Of a DNA stretch of 64,000 nucleotides, positions 37,916 through 47,140 are shown piece by piece. Made by a program: the position numbers and the translations under genes. Source of the DNA: Serratia liquefaciens ATCC 27592. Its GTDB lineage: Bacteria; Pseudomonadota; Gammaproteobacteria; Enterobacterales; Enterobacteriaceae. Position 1 is the first letter of the stretch; each line of letters starts with the position of its first letter. The notes beneath the pieces were generated by a model that was not told where the DNA came from, did no database searches, and worked only from the letters and a program-made list of their open reading frames with translations. The stretch covers positions 248,001-312,000 of the forward strand of contig NC_021741.1 in the NCBI RefSeq assembly GCF_000422085.1, written 5' to 3'.

Positions 37916-39079
37916 TTAGTGTTTCTGGTCTGCGCCGCCGGTATCGGAAGCATTCATCTGCAAATACTTCAGCAAGGTGCGTTCTTCGCGCTTATCAAGG
38001 CTGGTAAAGCCCACCATGCCGTTCAGCGTTCCGATCCAACCGTTGGCATCAAAGTGCGCAATGTCAGGGGCACCGTGACACTGGTTACAGGTGCCGGTGT
38101 ACAGTGCGCTGGTGTAGGCCCAGATAGGCTTGATATCGTTGACCAGATCGCCTTTTTGTACCCATGCGGTAGTTTGCAATTTGCTCCACTCCGCACCGGT
38201 GGCGGCTACCGTGGTTTTTTCAAGCGTTTGGGCGTGTTTTTGCACTTCATCACGAATGGACGACACAAAAATGCGTTTGCCAGGCAGCAGCGACAGTACG
38301 CGTTGGCGCCCCTCGGTTTCTGTCCAACCCACGATTTGCACTTCGAGCCAATCGCCGTCACGTTTTAAGACCTTAACTTCTGAGGCCGGCAGCAGTGAGC
38401 CAGCCGGTTCTTTATCGCCTTTGGCCGCGTAGATAGGTTTCATGTCCAACGTATACAGCGTGTTGCCGTCGCTGTTTTCGTCGGCGCGCAGGCGCATATC
38501 TTCAAACTGTTTGCGGAAACCGCTACTCATGTCCGGCAGTTGGTGAGCAATCCCCTTGTGACAATCAACGCAAGACTGATTGTCTTTCGCTGCGATGCTC
38601 ATCTGTTTGGCCGCTTCCGGGTGCTGCTTGCTGTGCTCCATGGCTTCGTAGTTATGGCAGGAACGGCAGCCGACGGAGTTGTTGTCTTTCATGCGCTTCC
38701 ATTCGCGCTTGGCCAGCTCGGCACGTTTCGCTTCGAATTTTTCCGGGGTATCGATCGAATGAGCAATAAAGTTTTGATAGAGATCGTTGGCTGCTTCCAA
38801 TTTGCGCCACAGCATGCCCGGAACATCCGGTGGGATATGGCAGTCACGGCATTCTGCGCGTACGCCGGACGCATTTTTAAAGTGAACGGACTGTTTATAT
38901 TCTTGATATACCGGCTGCATCGCATGACAACTGACGCAAAATTCCGTATTGCTGGTCAGCTTAATGCCAGCGTGCGGCACGATGATGATGGCCAATCCGA
39001 GAATACAACCGATCCCTAACAGTGCCAGCACTGACCACTTGGCACTGGGCCGTGTCAGTTTTCGCCAAAGTTTGCTCAT
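37916..39079 (-). CDS. torC: Pentaheme c-type cytochrome TorC
   Basis: Encodes 387 residues. One N-terminal membrane anchor (about residues 17-38) is followed by four heme motifs in the NapC/NirT-like domain (CVSCH, CRDCH, CRSCH, CVDCH) and a fifth, CNQCH, in the C-terminal domain. It carries electrons from menaquinol to TorA in the periplasm; apo-TorC also down-regulates the TorS pathway in E. coli. It is the first gene of torCAD, seven bases before torA, with AGAAGG as ribosome site. Its promoter region holds four tor boxes. Confidence 0.96.
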   Translation of the reverse strand: MSKLWRKLTRPSAKWSVLALLGIGCILGLAIIIVPHAGIKLTSNTEFCVSCHAMQPVYQEYKQSVHFKNASGVRAECRDCHIPPDVPGMLWRKLEAANDLYQNFIAHSIDTPEKFEAKRAELAKREWKRMKDNNSVGCRSCHNYEAMEHSKQHPEAAKQMSIAAKDNQSCVDCHKGIAHQLPDMSSGFRKQFEDMRLRADENSDGNTLYTLDMKPIYAAKGDKEPAGSLLPASEVKVLKRDGDWLEVQIVGWTETEGRQRVLSLLPGKRIFVSSIRDEVQKHAQTLEKTTVAATGAEWSKLQTTAWVQKGDLVNDIKPIWAYTSALYTGTCNQCHGAPDIAHFDANGWIGTLNGMVGFTSLDKREERTLLKYLQMNASDTGGADQKH

Positions 39080-39130
39080 AAATAAACCTTCTCGTTATTA
39101 TGGGTACTCCTTTAGTAGGATATTGAGTAA

Positions 39131-39193
39131 ATATGAACGGGGTCACGGGTCTGGATGAATGGAATAAGTCAGAATATGAATGGATATGAACAG
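39131..39193 (-). promoter_or_regulatory. Four tor boxes in the torC-torR gap
   Basis: Read on the minus strand, four decamers match the TorR box CTGTTCATAT: CTGTTCATAT (39184-39193), CCATTCATAT (39174-39183), CCATTCATCC (39153-39162) and CCGTTCATAT (39131-39140). Boxes one and two are adjacent, as in E. coli. The box nearest torR lies 20 bases before its start, so TorR is likely to repress its own gene while activating torCAD. Confidence 0.85.
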
Positions 39194-39213
39194 ACTGGGG
39201 CGGGAGTGAAATC

Positions 39214-39909
39214 ATGAGCCATCACATTGTTATCGTTGAGGACGATCCGGTTACGCAAGCGCGCTTACGTGATTATTTTGTTCATGAGGGCTATCAGGTT
39301 TCTGTGGCTGAAAGTGGCGCGGGGCTGAAGGAAATTATGCTGCTTCAGCCGGTGGATTTGGTGCTGCTGGATATCAACCTGCCCAATGAAAATGGTTTGT
39401 TGTTGACACGAGCCCTGCGTGAACGTTCAAACGTCGGCATTATTCTCGTTACTGGGCGTTGCGATCAGATTGATCGGATTGTAGGGCTGGAGATGGGAGC
39501 GGATGACTATGTGACCAAACCACTGGAGTTGCGTGAGCTGGTGGTGCGGGTTAAAAACCTCCTGTGGCGCATCGATCTTGCCAAAATGCCTGCCAGGCAG
39601 GGGCAGCAGGAGAACTGCTATCTGTTCGCCGGGTATTGCCTTAATCCTTCCCGGCATACGCTGGAGTGTGAGGGGGAGCAAATTCGCCTGACTCGGGCTG
39701 AATATGAAATGCTGTTGGCCTTTATCACCAACCCGGGCACGGTATTGAGCCGTGAGCGGCTGTTACGGATGTTGTCATCCCAGCGGGTGGAACAGCCGGA
39801 TCTCCGTACCGTGGATGTCCTAATTCGCAGATTGAGAAACAAACTGAGTCACGAACTCTTTGTCACTCGGCACGGGGAGGGTTACTTCCTGGCGGCCGAG
39901 GTCAGCTGA
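39214..39909 (+). CDS. torR: Response regulator TorR
   Basis: Encodes 231 residues of the OmpR/PhoB family. The receiver domain has the acidic pair EDD near the start, the phospho-acceptor in LVLLDINLPNENG and the conserved lysine in DDYVTKPLELREL. The C-terminal winged helix shows LTRAEYEMLLAF and VDVLIRRLRNKL. It activates torCAD in the presence of TMAO on phosphorylation by TorS. It is divergent from torC and convergent with torT, whose reading frame overlaps its last 90 bases. Confidence 0.96.
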   Translation: MSHHIVIVEDDPVTQARLRDYFVHEGYQVSVAESGAGLKEIMLLQPVDLVLLDINLPNENGLLLTRALRERSNVGIILVTGRCDQIDRIVGLEMGADDYVTKPLELRELVVRVKNLLWRIDLAKMPARQGQQENCYLFAGYCLNPSRHTLECEGEQIRLTRAEYEMLLAFITNPGTVLSRERLLRMLSSQRVEQPDLRTVDVLIRRLRNKLSHELFVTRHGEGYFLAAEVS

Positions 39910-40938
39910 CGGAAACAGGTACACCGGACGAAAACCCAGGGGAGAAAGGGACAACTTTACCTTCTCTGGGGTGATATTCGCCGGCGTCAGCAGCAGGATT
40001 TGCGGGCTGATATTATTTTCCACGCTTTGTTGCTGCAAAACTCTGATGGCTTGATCGATAGCCAGCTCACCCTGAAGCACCATCTGGTCACTGACCGCCA
40101 TGATTATTCTGTTTCGTTTAAGTCCCCGATACACCTGATGTGACAGATAAAAAGAGACAATCCCCAAGGGATGAGGGCGATTGCGCGCCTCCCCCATGGC
40201 CACTTGCGCGGCGATGGCGTTCCCCGCGACCAGATTGATTTCAGGGTGTTTTTCCAACATGTCCTGCAACAAATTACGTTGGATCTCTACGTCATTATCG
40301 CCATAAACCACATCGACTATCTGTATCGAACTGCCTTCAACTGCGGTGCGAAACCCGTCGATCATTTCCTGGCTACCGCCTGCATCTTTTGGCCCAGGCA
40401 TCAGCAGTACATTGAGTGAAGGGTGAGGGGGATGATCGATCAGGTATCGGCCGGGTTGGTAACCCATTTGAAACCAGGGTACGCCCACCCGGGAGCGGGT
40501 AGCCGCAAAGTTCAGCTCATTCACTACGGCAATCACCGGCGTGTCGCCAACGGAAGCCGCCAGATCGGGGAATTGAGCCAGGCTGCTGCCAAGCAAAATC
40601 GCATCGGCCTGCCATTGGCGACAGAGCGTTAATTGCTCGCGCTGGGCTTCAAGCTGCGAATACCCGCCGGCTTCAAATATCTTCAGCGTCACATTGGTGC
40701 GTTGGGCTTCCTGCACCATGCCGTAGTTGATGGAGAGCCAGTAAGCGTCTTTCAGACTGGGATAGAGGGCGCACAGTTTCCAACGACGTTCCGCCTGCAA
40801 TACTGGCGTGGCGGCAGTTGGCTCAGATTGACGCTCGTTTAGCCAGCGCACCAGAGGGGCCGGTGAGACCGCCAATGCCGAACAGGTTATCGTGCCGCAG
40901 AAAAACGATACAAGAAAACGGAAAATCGCGTTGCGCAT
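39820..40938 (-). CDS. torT: Periplasmic TMAO-binding sensor partner TorT
   Basis: Encodes 372 residues, against about 342 in E. coli. A signal peptide ends near ALAVSP; the mature part is a type I periplasmic binding protein (WKLCALYPSLKDAYWLSINYGM, SRVGVPWFQMGYQPGRYL, GDNDVEIQRNLLQ). TorT binds TMAO and docks on the TorS sensor domain. Conserved sequence ends around LSPLGFRPVYLF; the remaining 25-30 residues, rich in Ser, Gln and Val, are extra and lie antisense to the 3' end of torR. It is divergent from torS. Confidence 0.94.
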   Translation of the reverse strand: MRNAIFRFLVSFFCGTITCSALAVSPAPLVRWLNERQSEPTAATPVLQAERRWKLCALYPSLKDAYWLSINYGMVQEAQRTNVTLKIFEAGGYSQLEAQREQLTLCRQWQADAILLGSSLAQFPDLAASVGDTPVIAVVNELNFAATRSRVGVPWFQMGYQPGRYLIDHPPHPSLNVLLMPGPKDAGGSQEMIDGFRTAVEGSSIQIVDVVYGDNDVEIQRNLLQDMLEKHPEINLVAGNAIAAQVAMGEARNRPHPLGIVSFYLSHQVYRGLKRNRIIMAVSDQMVLQGELAIDQAIRVLQQQSVENNISPQILLLTPANITPEKVKLSLSPLGFRPVYLFPSADLGRQEVTLPVPSDKEFVTQFVSQSAN

Positions 40939-41019
40939 AATAGCCTCATAATTAATAAGCCTTTATGCTAGAGGTTTCGTCACTGATAAAACAACTTTAA
41001 TTTCATCATCAGGATACCT

Positions 41020-43761
41020 ATGGGGCACCCTTCGTTAACACGGCGACTTTGGTTGGCTTTTTTGCTGATGGCAGGGTTAGCGTTGATCAGTTCGTTGATA
41101 GGCTGGTTGGGCTTTCGCTTTATTGGCGAAGTCGAACAAAACAATACCCGGTCAGTGATCCCAACGATGAATATAGCTCGTCAACTCAGCGAGGCCAGTG
41201 CTTACGAATTGTTTTCCGCTCAAAGCCTGACGAATGCCGATACGCACGCAGATTGGATCGAGCAAGGGAAAATGCTCACGGTACAAAGTTTGCGTATCAG
41301 CCGGCTCTTGGAACGTTTACGCAGTCAAGGATTTGATACGGCGGCGATAGAGCAACAGGAGTCCGACATTACACACAGTTTAGGCCTGCAGGGCGAATTG
41401 GTGGGCCGGCGCCTGGCATTGCGCAAGCAGCAACGCGATCTTTCCCGTGAAATTATGGATGCGGCGGCCCGCATTGCCGAGTTGGCCAAAGGGCAGTTAA
41501 ACAATGCTGCAACTGCCGCAGGCGTCACGCAGGCAGGGATTTACGATTTGATTGAGCAGCATCGCAATCATGCCGCAGAGCAGGCATTGGATCGCCTGAT
41601 TGATATCGATTTTGAATACCAAAACCAAATGGCGGAGCTGCGGCTTAATGCGATACAAATTGAGCATCTGATTTTGCTGTTGGAGAAGCAACTTGCCGAG
41701 CGTGCGCCAGCCGAATTAATCTCCCGTATCGGCAGCTACGTTCGCATTCTCCAGCGCAGGCAAGAGCGCGTCGAAGATCCCCTCACCAGCGAGAAGATAG
41801 CGCGTGAATTGCAGACTCTGACACGTTATCAACAGCTTGCGACACTGTATAAGCGGGAAAGGGATATCCGCGCGCAGCTTCAGGCACTGTCACAAAACAA
41901 CCTGGATATGTTTACTCGTTTCAGTGCTGAAATCAGTCGTCAGGTCGGTGATATTGAACGGCGCAATAGTCAGGCGTTAGAGACCCTTCGACAGGCTCGA
42001 GAAACGGGTAAGTTCTGGCTGATTATCTTGAGTTTGTTTTCGTTGGTGGCACTGTCGCTAATCTTGTGGCGCGTGGTTTGGCATTCGGTGACGTTGCCAT
42101 TGGCGAAGCAAACCGCAGCTTTGCAAAGGTTATTGGAGGGCGATCTCAACTCTCCCTTCCCCGCAACATCCGGCGTGCGTGAATTAAATACCATGGGGCA
42201 GTTGATGGAGGCTTTCCGCGCAAATGCCGACGCCCTGCAAAATCAGCGGCAATATCTTGCGGCACAAGTTGAATTACGTACGGCCGAATTGGAAGCAATG
42301 GTGGTAGAGCACCATCAGGCTCGTGCTGAGGCGGAAAAGGCCAACCGGGCTAAGTCGGCCTTTTTGGCCGCAATGAGCCATGAAATTCGAACCCCGTTGC
42401 ACGGTATTCTGGGCACGGCTCAGCTGTTGTCGGAACAGCCGCTATCGCTAAAGAACCTTTCCTACGTACAGGCGATCAATGACTCCGGTGAGAGTCTATT
42501 GGCGATCCTCAACGATATTCTGGATTATTCAGCGCTAGAGGCGGGTAAGGGCAGCGTGACGCTCAACGACGAGGCATTCGACCCACGTCAGTTACTGGCG
42601 AGTATCATGAGGTTAATCTCCGGGCGGGTACGTCATCGTGAGATTACATTGGTTCTCACTTGTGCTGATGAATTGCCGCAATGGCTGAAGGGTGATCCGC
42701 GGCGTATTCGCCAAATTGTGATGAATTTGCTGGCTAACGCCCTGCGTTTCACCGATCAAGGCCGGGTGGAGATTCGCTGCCATATTGATGGGCCGCGCTG
42801 GCAAATTGACGTTGCAGATACGGGGTGTGGCATTGCCGGTGAAGCACTGGCACAGATTTTCAAACCCTTTGTACAGCTGACGGCCAAGCGCGGTGGCACC
42901 GGGCTGGGATTGGCGATCAGCCGGGGGCTGGCGGAGGCACTGCAAGGCAGCTTAAGCGTCAACAGCACGCCGGGAAGCGGCAGTTGCTTTTCACTGAATC
43001 TGCCGCTGGTTGTTGCAGCCACGCCAATACAGCATCGGGCAGAAGAACGAACGGATCTTTCGGGTTACCGTCTGCTGCTGGTGGAAGATAACTTGGTCAC
43101 CCAGCGTATTACTGCCGAAATGTTGCTGTCTTGCCATGCCATGGTTGAGGTGGTTGGCGATGGCCAAAGCGCATTGAACCTATTGGCAGTTGATGGCGCA
43201 TTCAGCGGTGTACTGGTGGATTTGGATCTGCCGGATATGGACGGTGTGACGCTCTCTGGGCTGATTGCTGCGTTGCAGCCACAGTTACCCCTTATTGGTT
43301 TCAGCGCCCATGTTGCCGACGAAACGTTAAGGCTCCGCGTCGGCGAAATATTCTGCGGATTGATACAAAAGCCTATCGCCTGTGCAGCATTAAGCCGACT
43401 GATTGAGCACTATTTAACAGCAGAAAAACGCCCGATGCGGCTCGCTCCCAGTTTGGATTTCGTTCAGCTAACGCAGGATATGGCGGTGTTCGGTAAAGAG
43501 AAAATCAGCGAGTGGCGAGACTTGTTCGTAGAACATGCCTTGTTATGGGTTACTGAGCTTGAACAGGCCAGCGAAGCGGGCGATGTGCGCAGAGTTGTGC
43601 ATTTGGCACATAAACTAAAAAGCAGCTGTGCCAGTTTGGGCATGCAGCGTGCGGTTGAGGCCTGTTCCGAGCTGGAGCAGACACCGGATAAATTGATTCC
43701 GCTGCGTCAAATCCTCACGGAGGAATTGACGCAGCTTTCGGCCTGGCTCGATGCGCAATAA
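41020..43761 (+). CDS. torS: Hybrid sensor histidine kinase TorS
   Basis: Encodes 913 residues, as in E. coli (914). Order: membrane segment (about 10-32), long helical periplasmic sensor to about 325, second membrane segment (about 327-350), HAMP, dimerisation domain with AAMSHEIRTPLHGILG (His about 454), ATPase domain (NLLANALRF, DTGCGIAGE, GGTGLGLAIS), receiver (GVLVDLDLPDMDG, Asp about 733) and HPt domain (VVHLAHKLKSSCASLG, His about 863). It senses TMAO through TorT and drives TorR by a His-Asp-His-Asp relay. It is divergent from torT. Confidence 0.96.
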   Translation: MGHPSLTRRLWLAFLLMAGLALISSLIGWLGFRFIGEVEQNNTRSVIPTMNIARQLSEASAYELFSAQSLTNADTHADWIEQGKMLTVQSLRISRLLERLRSQGFDTAAIEQQESDITHSLGLQGELVGRRLALRKQQRDLSREIMDAAARIAELAKGQLNNAATAAGVTQAGIYDLIEQHRNHAAEQALDRLIDIDFEYQNQMAELRLNAIQIEHLILLLEKQLAERAPAELISRIGSYVRILQRRQERVEDPLTSEKIARELQTLTRYQQLATLYKRERDIRAQLQALSQNNLDMFTRFSAEISRQVGDIERRNSQALETLRQARETGKFWLIILSLFSLVALSLILWRVVWHSVTLPLAKQTAALQRLLEGDLNSPFPATSGVRELNTMGQLMEAFRANADALQNQRQYLAAQVELRTAELEAMVVEHHQARAEAEKANRAKSAFLAAMSHEIRTPLHGILGTAQLLSEQPLSLKNLSYVQAINDSGESLLAILNDILDYSALEAGKGSVTLNDEAFDPRQLLASIMRLISGRVRHREITLVLTCADELPQWLKGDPRRIRQIVMNLLANALRFTDQGRVEIRCHIDGPRWQIDVADTGCGIAGEALAQIFKPFVQLTAKRGGTGLGLAISRGLAEALQGSLSVNSTPGSGSCFSLNLPLVVAATPIQHRAEERTDLSGYRLLLVEDNLVTQRITAEMLLSCHAMVEVVGDGQSALNLLAVDGAFSGVLVDLDLPDMDGVTLSGLIAALQPQLPLIGFSAHVADETLRLRVGEIFCGLIQKPIACAALSRLIEHYLTAEKRPMRLAPSLDFVQLTQDMAVFGKEKISEWRDLFVEHALLWVTELEQASEAGDVRRVVHLAHKLKSSCASLGMQRAVEACSELEQTPDKLIPLRQILTEELTQLSAWLDAQ

Positions 43762-43774
43762 GGTCGTGCCTTAT

Positions 43775-43822
43775 CCCAGAAAGCAAAAAATCCAGCTATA
43801 GGCAGTTTTTTTAAATAGGGGT
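43775..43822. repeat. Relic of the tRNA-Phe downstream terminator/repeat
   Basis: The stretch CCCAGAAAGCAAAAAA followed by a decayed TCCAGCTATAGGCAG hairpin and TAAATAGGGG matches, with a few changes, the segment at 47140-47185 that forms the distal end of the tRNA-Phe repeat array. Same orientation, 3.36 kb away. It may serve as a weak terminator for torS. Its presence here suggests that the material between the two copies was inserted. Confidence 0.6.
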
Positions 43823-44539
43823 CATGATTATACGTTATCAAGTTTGAGTAATAATCTGTACTGGCTAGCTGAAGGTTCAACTTTCGGCCAGACTTCTATT
43901 TCATACCAGATATCTGCCCAGGGTCACCAGCGGCGTGGTTTCGAGGGGGCGAGATAATACAAAGGATTCACAGCGCTTGCTATCATGTTATTGATAATTG
44001 ACAGCATCTGTAATTAAAAGACGATTAAATCGGTGTTTTGCTGCCAATGTGATCCTCGATAGCTATTTGTGCTAACCGATTTTGATAAAAGAATGTTTTT
44101 AAGTGGCTTTAGTGTGGCAACTGTATGAATGATAAATTAATGTCTCTGGATTTAAAAAAGTAATGTATTAGGTTCGTTTAGTTGATGACAAGGTATTTTT
44201 TGATCATCATACCTGCGGACGGTTTATCTACAAAAAATGTTGCGCACCCAGAAGCTTGAACGGCGGTTGAAAGAATTAATAAATAATCGGCTAGCCATTT
44301 ACAGTGGGTTCACCGTTTTTATCGTAAGTTTCACACTGCCCCTGAATAAGGCACAAAAGTGTGAATGTCCGATAGCTATCATAATATTTTTTTCTCATTT
44401 CGGATTTCCCCTGTATCTATTCTTTTTGAGCTGGTTTATTAATAACAATCAGGCGGCAAATTATGAATGTTCATTGCGCCTTTTCCCCAGTCGAGCTTAA
44501 TTCGCCACGTTAATACTTTATAAGGACTATTTCAACGAC
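43823..44539. other. AT-rich gap between torS and the WG-repeat lipoprotein
   Basis: About 720 bases with no supported gene. An open frame of 87 codons at 44237-44500 has two hydrophobic stretches but no ribosome site and no recognisable family; I do not accept it as a gene. No clear promoter or terminator was found. Confidence 0.4.
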
Positions 44540-44562
44540 ATGTATCGTCACCTTTCCCCCGT

Positions 44563-46188
44563 TTGTTATTTGTTGCCAGCCTGGCCGTGCTGCTCAGTGC
44601 CTGCTACTCCGATGGCAAGTCAGCCGATCAAACGCAACAACCGAAAGTCCCTGCCCCGCAACCATTTAACAGCGCCATATGTGTCAACGACAGTTGTGCC
44701 GTAATAGACCAGACGGCTGCGTTGCTGGTGCCATTTGATAGCGATCAGTATGACGCCTACGCCTCATTCCCCATGAACGACACCATGCTGCTGCAACAAG
44801 GCAACACATGGCAGTTGGCCGACGTCAAGACTAAGACGCCGATCAAGACGCTGGGTGAGAACATATATGACCTTGTACCCGGTTACTTCGCCTTCACCCA
44901 TGACGGCAAGGTCGGGGCCATGGACTATCACGGCAACGAAGTGCAGCCCGCGCGTTACGACGATATGTTTTCCGTCCGCGACGGCCAGTACATTGGTTAT
45001 GAGTTGAACGGCAAGAATGGCATCCTTGATGTTCACGGCAAGCACCTCACCGATGCGCTCTATGACTCCTTGACTTTACGCCAGGATTTCTCCAAACGTG
45101 GAGGTCTCGTCATAGGCAAGCGTGGAAACCAGAACTGGATCATTAACCTCAAAGACGGTTCGCAGAAAAAGGCCGATTACAGTGAAATAGGCGAGATGCA
45201 GGACGGCCATATGGTAGTGACTTCGCCCGATTTCAAGAGCAAAGGACTTATCGATGCCAGCGGTACACTCACTATACCTGCCAAGTACAACTGGTTAGGT
45301 ATACCCAGCGAAGGCTTGGTGAGCTTTCGCGAAAAGTATGACAGCTCCTGCGGTTACATGGATTACACCGGCAAGATAGTGATCGAGCCACGCTTTGCCG
45401 ACTGTATGCCTTTCAGCAAGAAAGGTGCGTTTGCCAAGGCCAGCGGGGGTGTCAACCGGGACAACTCCAAGTATGGCGTGATCGATCGTAGCGGCGCATG
45501 GATGATGCAACCCACCTATGACTATGCGCAGAAGGCAGGCCTCGGCACGTTGGGCATGATCAACTACGTACCGGGCTATGCCTCTGTGTTCAAGAAAGAG
45601 TCGACGTTCTCGTACACCGCTGGCATCTATGACCTGAACAACGGTCGCGAGTTGGTGCCCACTACCTACAAGCAGGTGGGCGTGCTTACGCCGGATCGTT
45701 TCGTGTTCAGCCGCGTTGATACACCGATGATCACCGTGACCATGTTGGGTCAGAGCGAATTGATTCCCGCCGTAGGTGTAATGGATGCCGCTGGTAAAGT
45801 GCTGGCTAAGCCGGAGCAGTTCATAAACATCAAACTCGATGAGAGCGGCCACTACTTGCGCGCGATTGACGGCCTGAACAAGAAGAGTCACGTAGCGCTA
45901 TTGAATCTGGATGGTAAGCAGTTGATTGCCCCCGAGTGGCAGGAACTCGTCATCGACAGAGATCGCAATGTTGTCTTTGGGTACGACCAAGTGGGTGAAG
46001 GTGACAACGCCGTGAGAATGCTGCGTGCGGCCTACGACCTTCAGGGTAGGCCACTGTTCGCTATCAAGCATACCCATTGTGGCGCGGAACAATTGGTAGC
46101 CGGCAACGGTAAAGTGATCTGGCCAGTCGATCCTACACCTTATTGCCCGGTGGAGGAAACACAGGCCCAGGCTTCGAAGGCCGACTGA
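44563..46188 (+). CDS. WG-repeat lipoprotein, start apparently frameshifted
   Basis: Encodes 541 residues from a TTG, giving a signal core LFVASLAVLLSAC with a lipobox cysteine at residue 14 but no basic residues before it. An ATG at 44540 behind TAAGGA is out of frame; one more C in the C5 run at 44556-44560 would join them as MYRHLSPRLLFVASLAVLL, a proper lipoprotein signal. The body has repeated units of the WG type, for example GKVGAMDYHGNEVQPARYD, KNGILDVHGKHLTDALYD and SKYGVIDRSGAWMMQPTYD. Such proteins are surface or periplasmic repeat proteins of unknown role. Ile is often coded by ATA, unlike neighbours, which suggests foreign origin. Confidence 0.7.
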   Translation: MLFVASLAVLLSACYSDGKSADQTQQPKVPAPQPFNSAICVNDSCAVIDQTAALLVPFDSDQYDAYASFPMNDTMLLQQGNTWQLADVKTKTPIKTLGENIYDLVPGYFAFTHDGKVGAMDYHGNEVQPARYDDMFSVRDGQYIGYELNGKNGILDVHGKHLTDALYDSLTLRQDFSKRGGLVIGKRGNQNWIINLKDGSQKKADYSEIGEMQDGHMVVTSPDFKSKGLIDASGTLTIPAKYNWLGIPSEGLVSFREKYDSSCGYMDYTGKIVIEPRFADCMPFSKKGAFAKASGGVNRDNSKYGVIDRSGAWMMQPTYDYAQKAGLGTLGMINYVPGYASVFKKESTFSYTAGIYDLNNGRELVPTTYKQVGVLTPDRFVFSRVDTPMITVTMLGQSELIPAVGVMDAAGKVLAKPEQFINIKLDESGHYLRAIDGLNKKSHVALLNLDGKQLIAPEWQELVIDRDRNVVFGYDQVGEGDNAVRMLRAAYDLQGRPLFAIKHTHCGAEQLVAGNGKVIWPVDPTPYCPVEETQAQASKAD

Positions 46189-47140
46189 GTCCACGCGAGG
46201 TCGCTCTGCGTGGGGGCATGGCGGTACTGGCGCCGGGCAACATCGATTGTTCAACCGGCGCCAACTTAAACGCCCACGGGGATTTACAAAACTCGTTTTT
46301 AAATTGGTCAGAATTAAAAATAATTTATGGTTGATTTTTCGTGCTTTCTCGCGACTTTCAAACAGTTATTTAGGCGTTGAGATAAAAACTGAAAGTGTGT
46401 GTATCCATTGTCCCGAGCTCTCCAAGTCGCAGTCACGAAACTTCAACCTTTTGATCTATCAGTTCAAATGATGGTATTTCCATATTATTAACTCGGTGGA
46501 CTACCAAAATAGTGTTGATGAGGTTTGCTGGTTTTTATTAAGTCGTGGGATCGAAGACAGGCGAATCATCTCCATTAAAGATCAGACATATCACTCCCGT
46601 GGCTAAGATTAGTGAACCAGGTTCCTTGTGCCATACCGAGTACATTCTCAAAAATCTGGATAAAGCATCAATTCCGGAAATTCGTTTTAAAGTATCGCGA
46701 CACATGGTTGATATTGCCCCTAAGACAAGCCACTTTAGCAACTTCCGCTCTTGGCACATGCAACGGTCATAGTTTTCTTTAAGTGCAGGAGATGTGTCAA
46801 TGCACGCCCATACTGTTTGCCAGAAGTGGCTGCGTCTATGCAAATAAAGCTCAGGTAAATGCAGAAGAGGGCCTGGCCAGATTCACTTGTTTCACATATC
46901 TGAAAGAGAGAGATGAAGCGAGTTTCCTAAGACCGGACAAAGATCGGATGCAGCCTGTCTTGATGATTTACCCAAAATATACACATCATGATGGGAATAA
47001 TGGTTATTGGCAGTTTATAGCCGACCAGCTAAAGCCATAGAGACCGCAGGGGAGGGACACTAAAGAGAAATGCTCTGGCTGGATGGAAGAAGCAGGGTAG
47101 TGACTTCAGCGATCAACGCGACCAGAGATCTACCGAAACC
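46189..47140. other. Region without recognisable genes, possibly decayed
   Basis: About 950 bases between the lipoprotein and the tRNA-Phe array. Short open frames at 46545-46772 (plus), 46538-46843 (minus) and 46783-47040 (plus) overlap or lack ribosome sites and match no family I know. A 45-codon stretch after the stop at about 46469 reads with a coding-like composition (EVCWFLLSRGIEDRRI) but has no start. The picture fits remnants of lost genes. Confidence 0.35.

Noticed and set aside
44237..44500. 87-codon frame with two hydrophobic stretches
   Set aside because: No ribosome site, no family and AT-rich surroundings; chance open frame more likely.
46538..46843. Minus-strand frame considered as transposase remnant
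   Set aside because: No DDE or other transposase motif, no terminal inverted repeats or target duplication seen.
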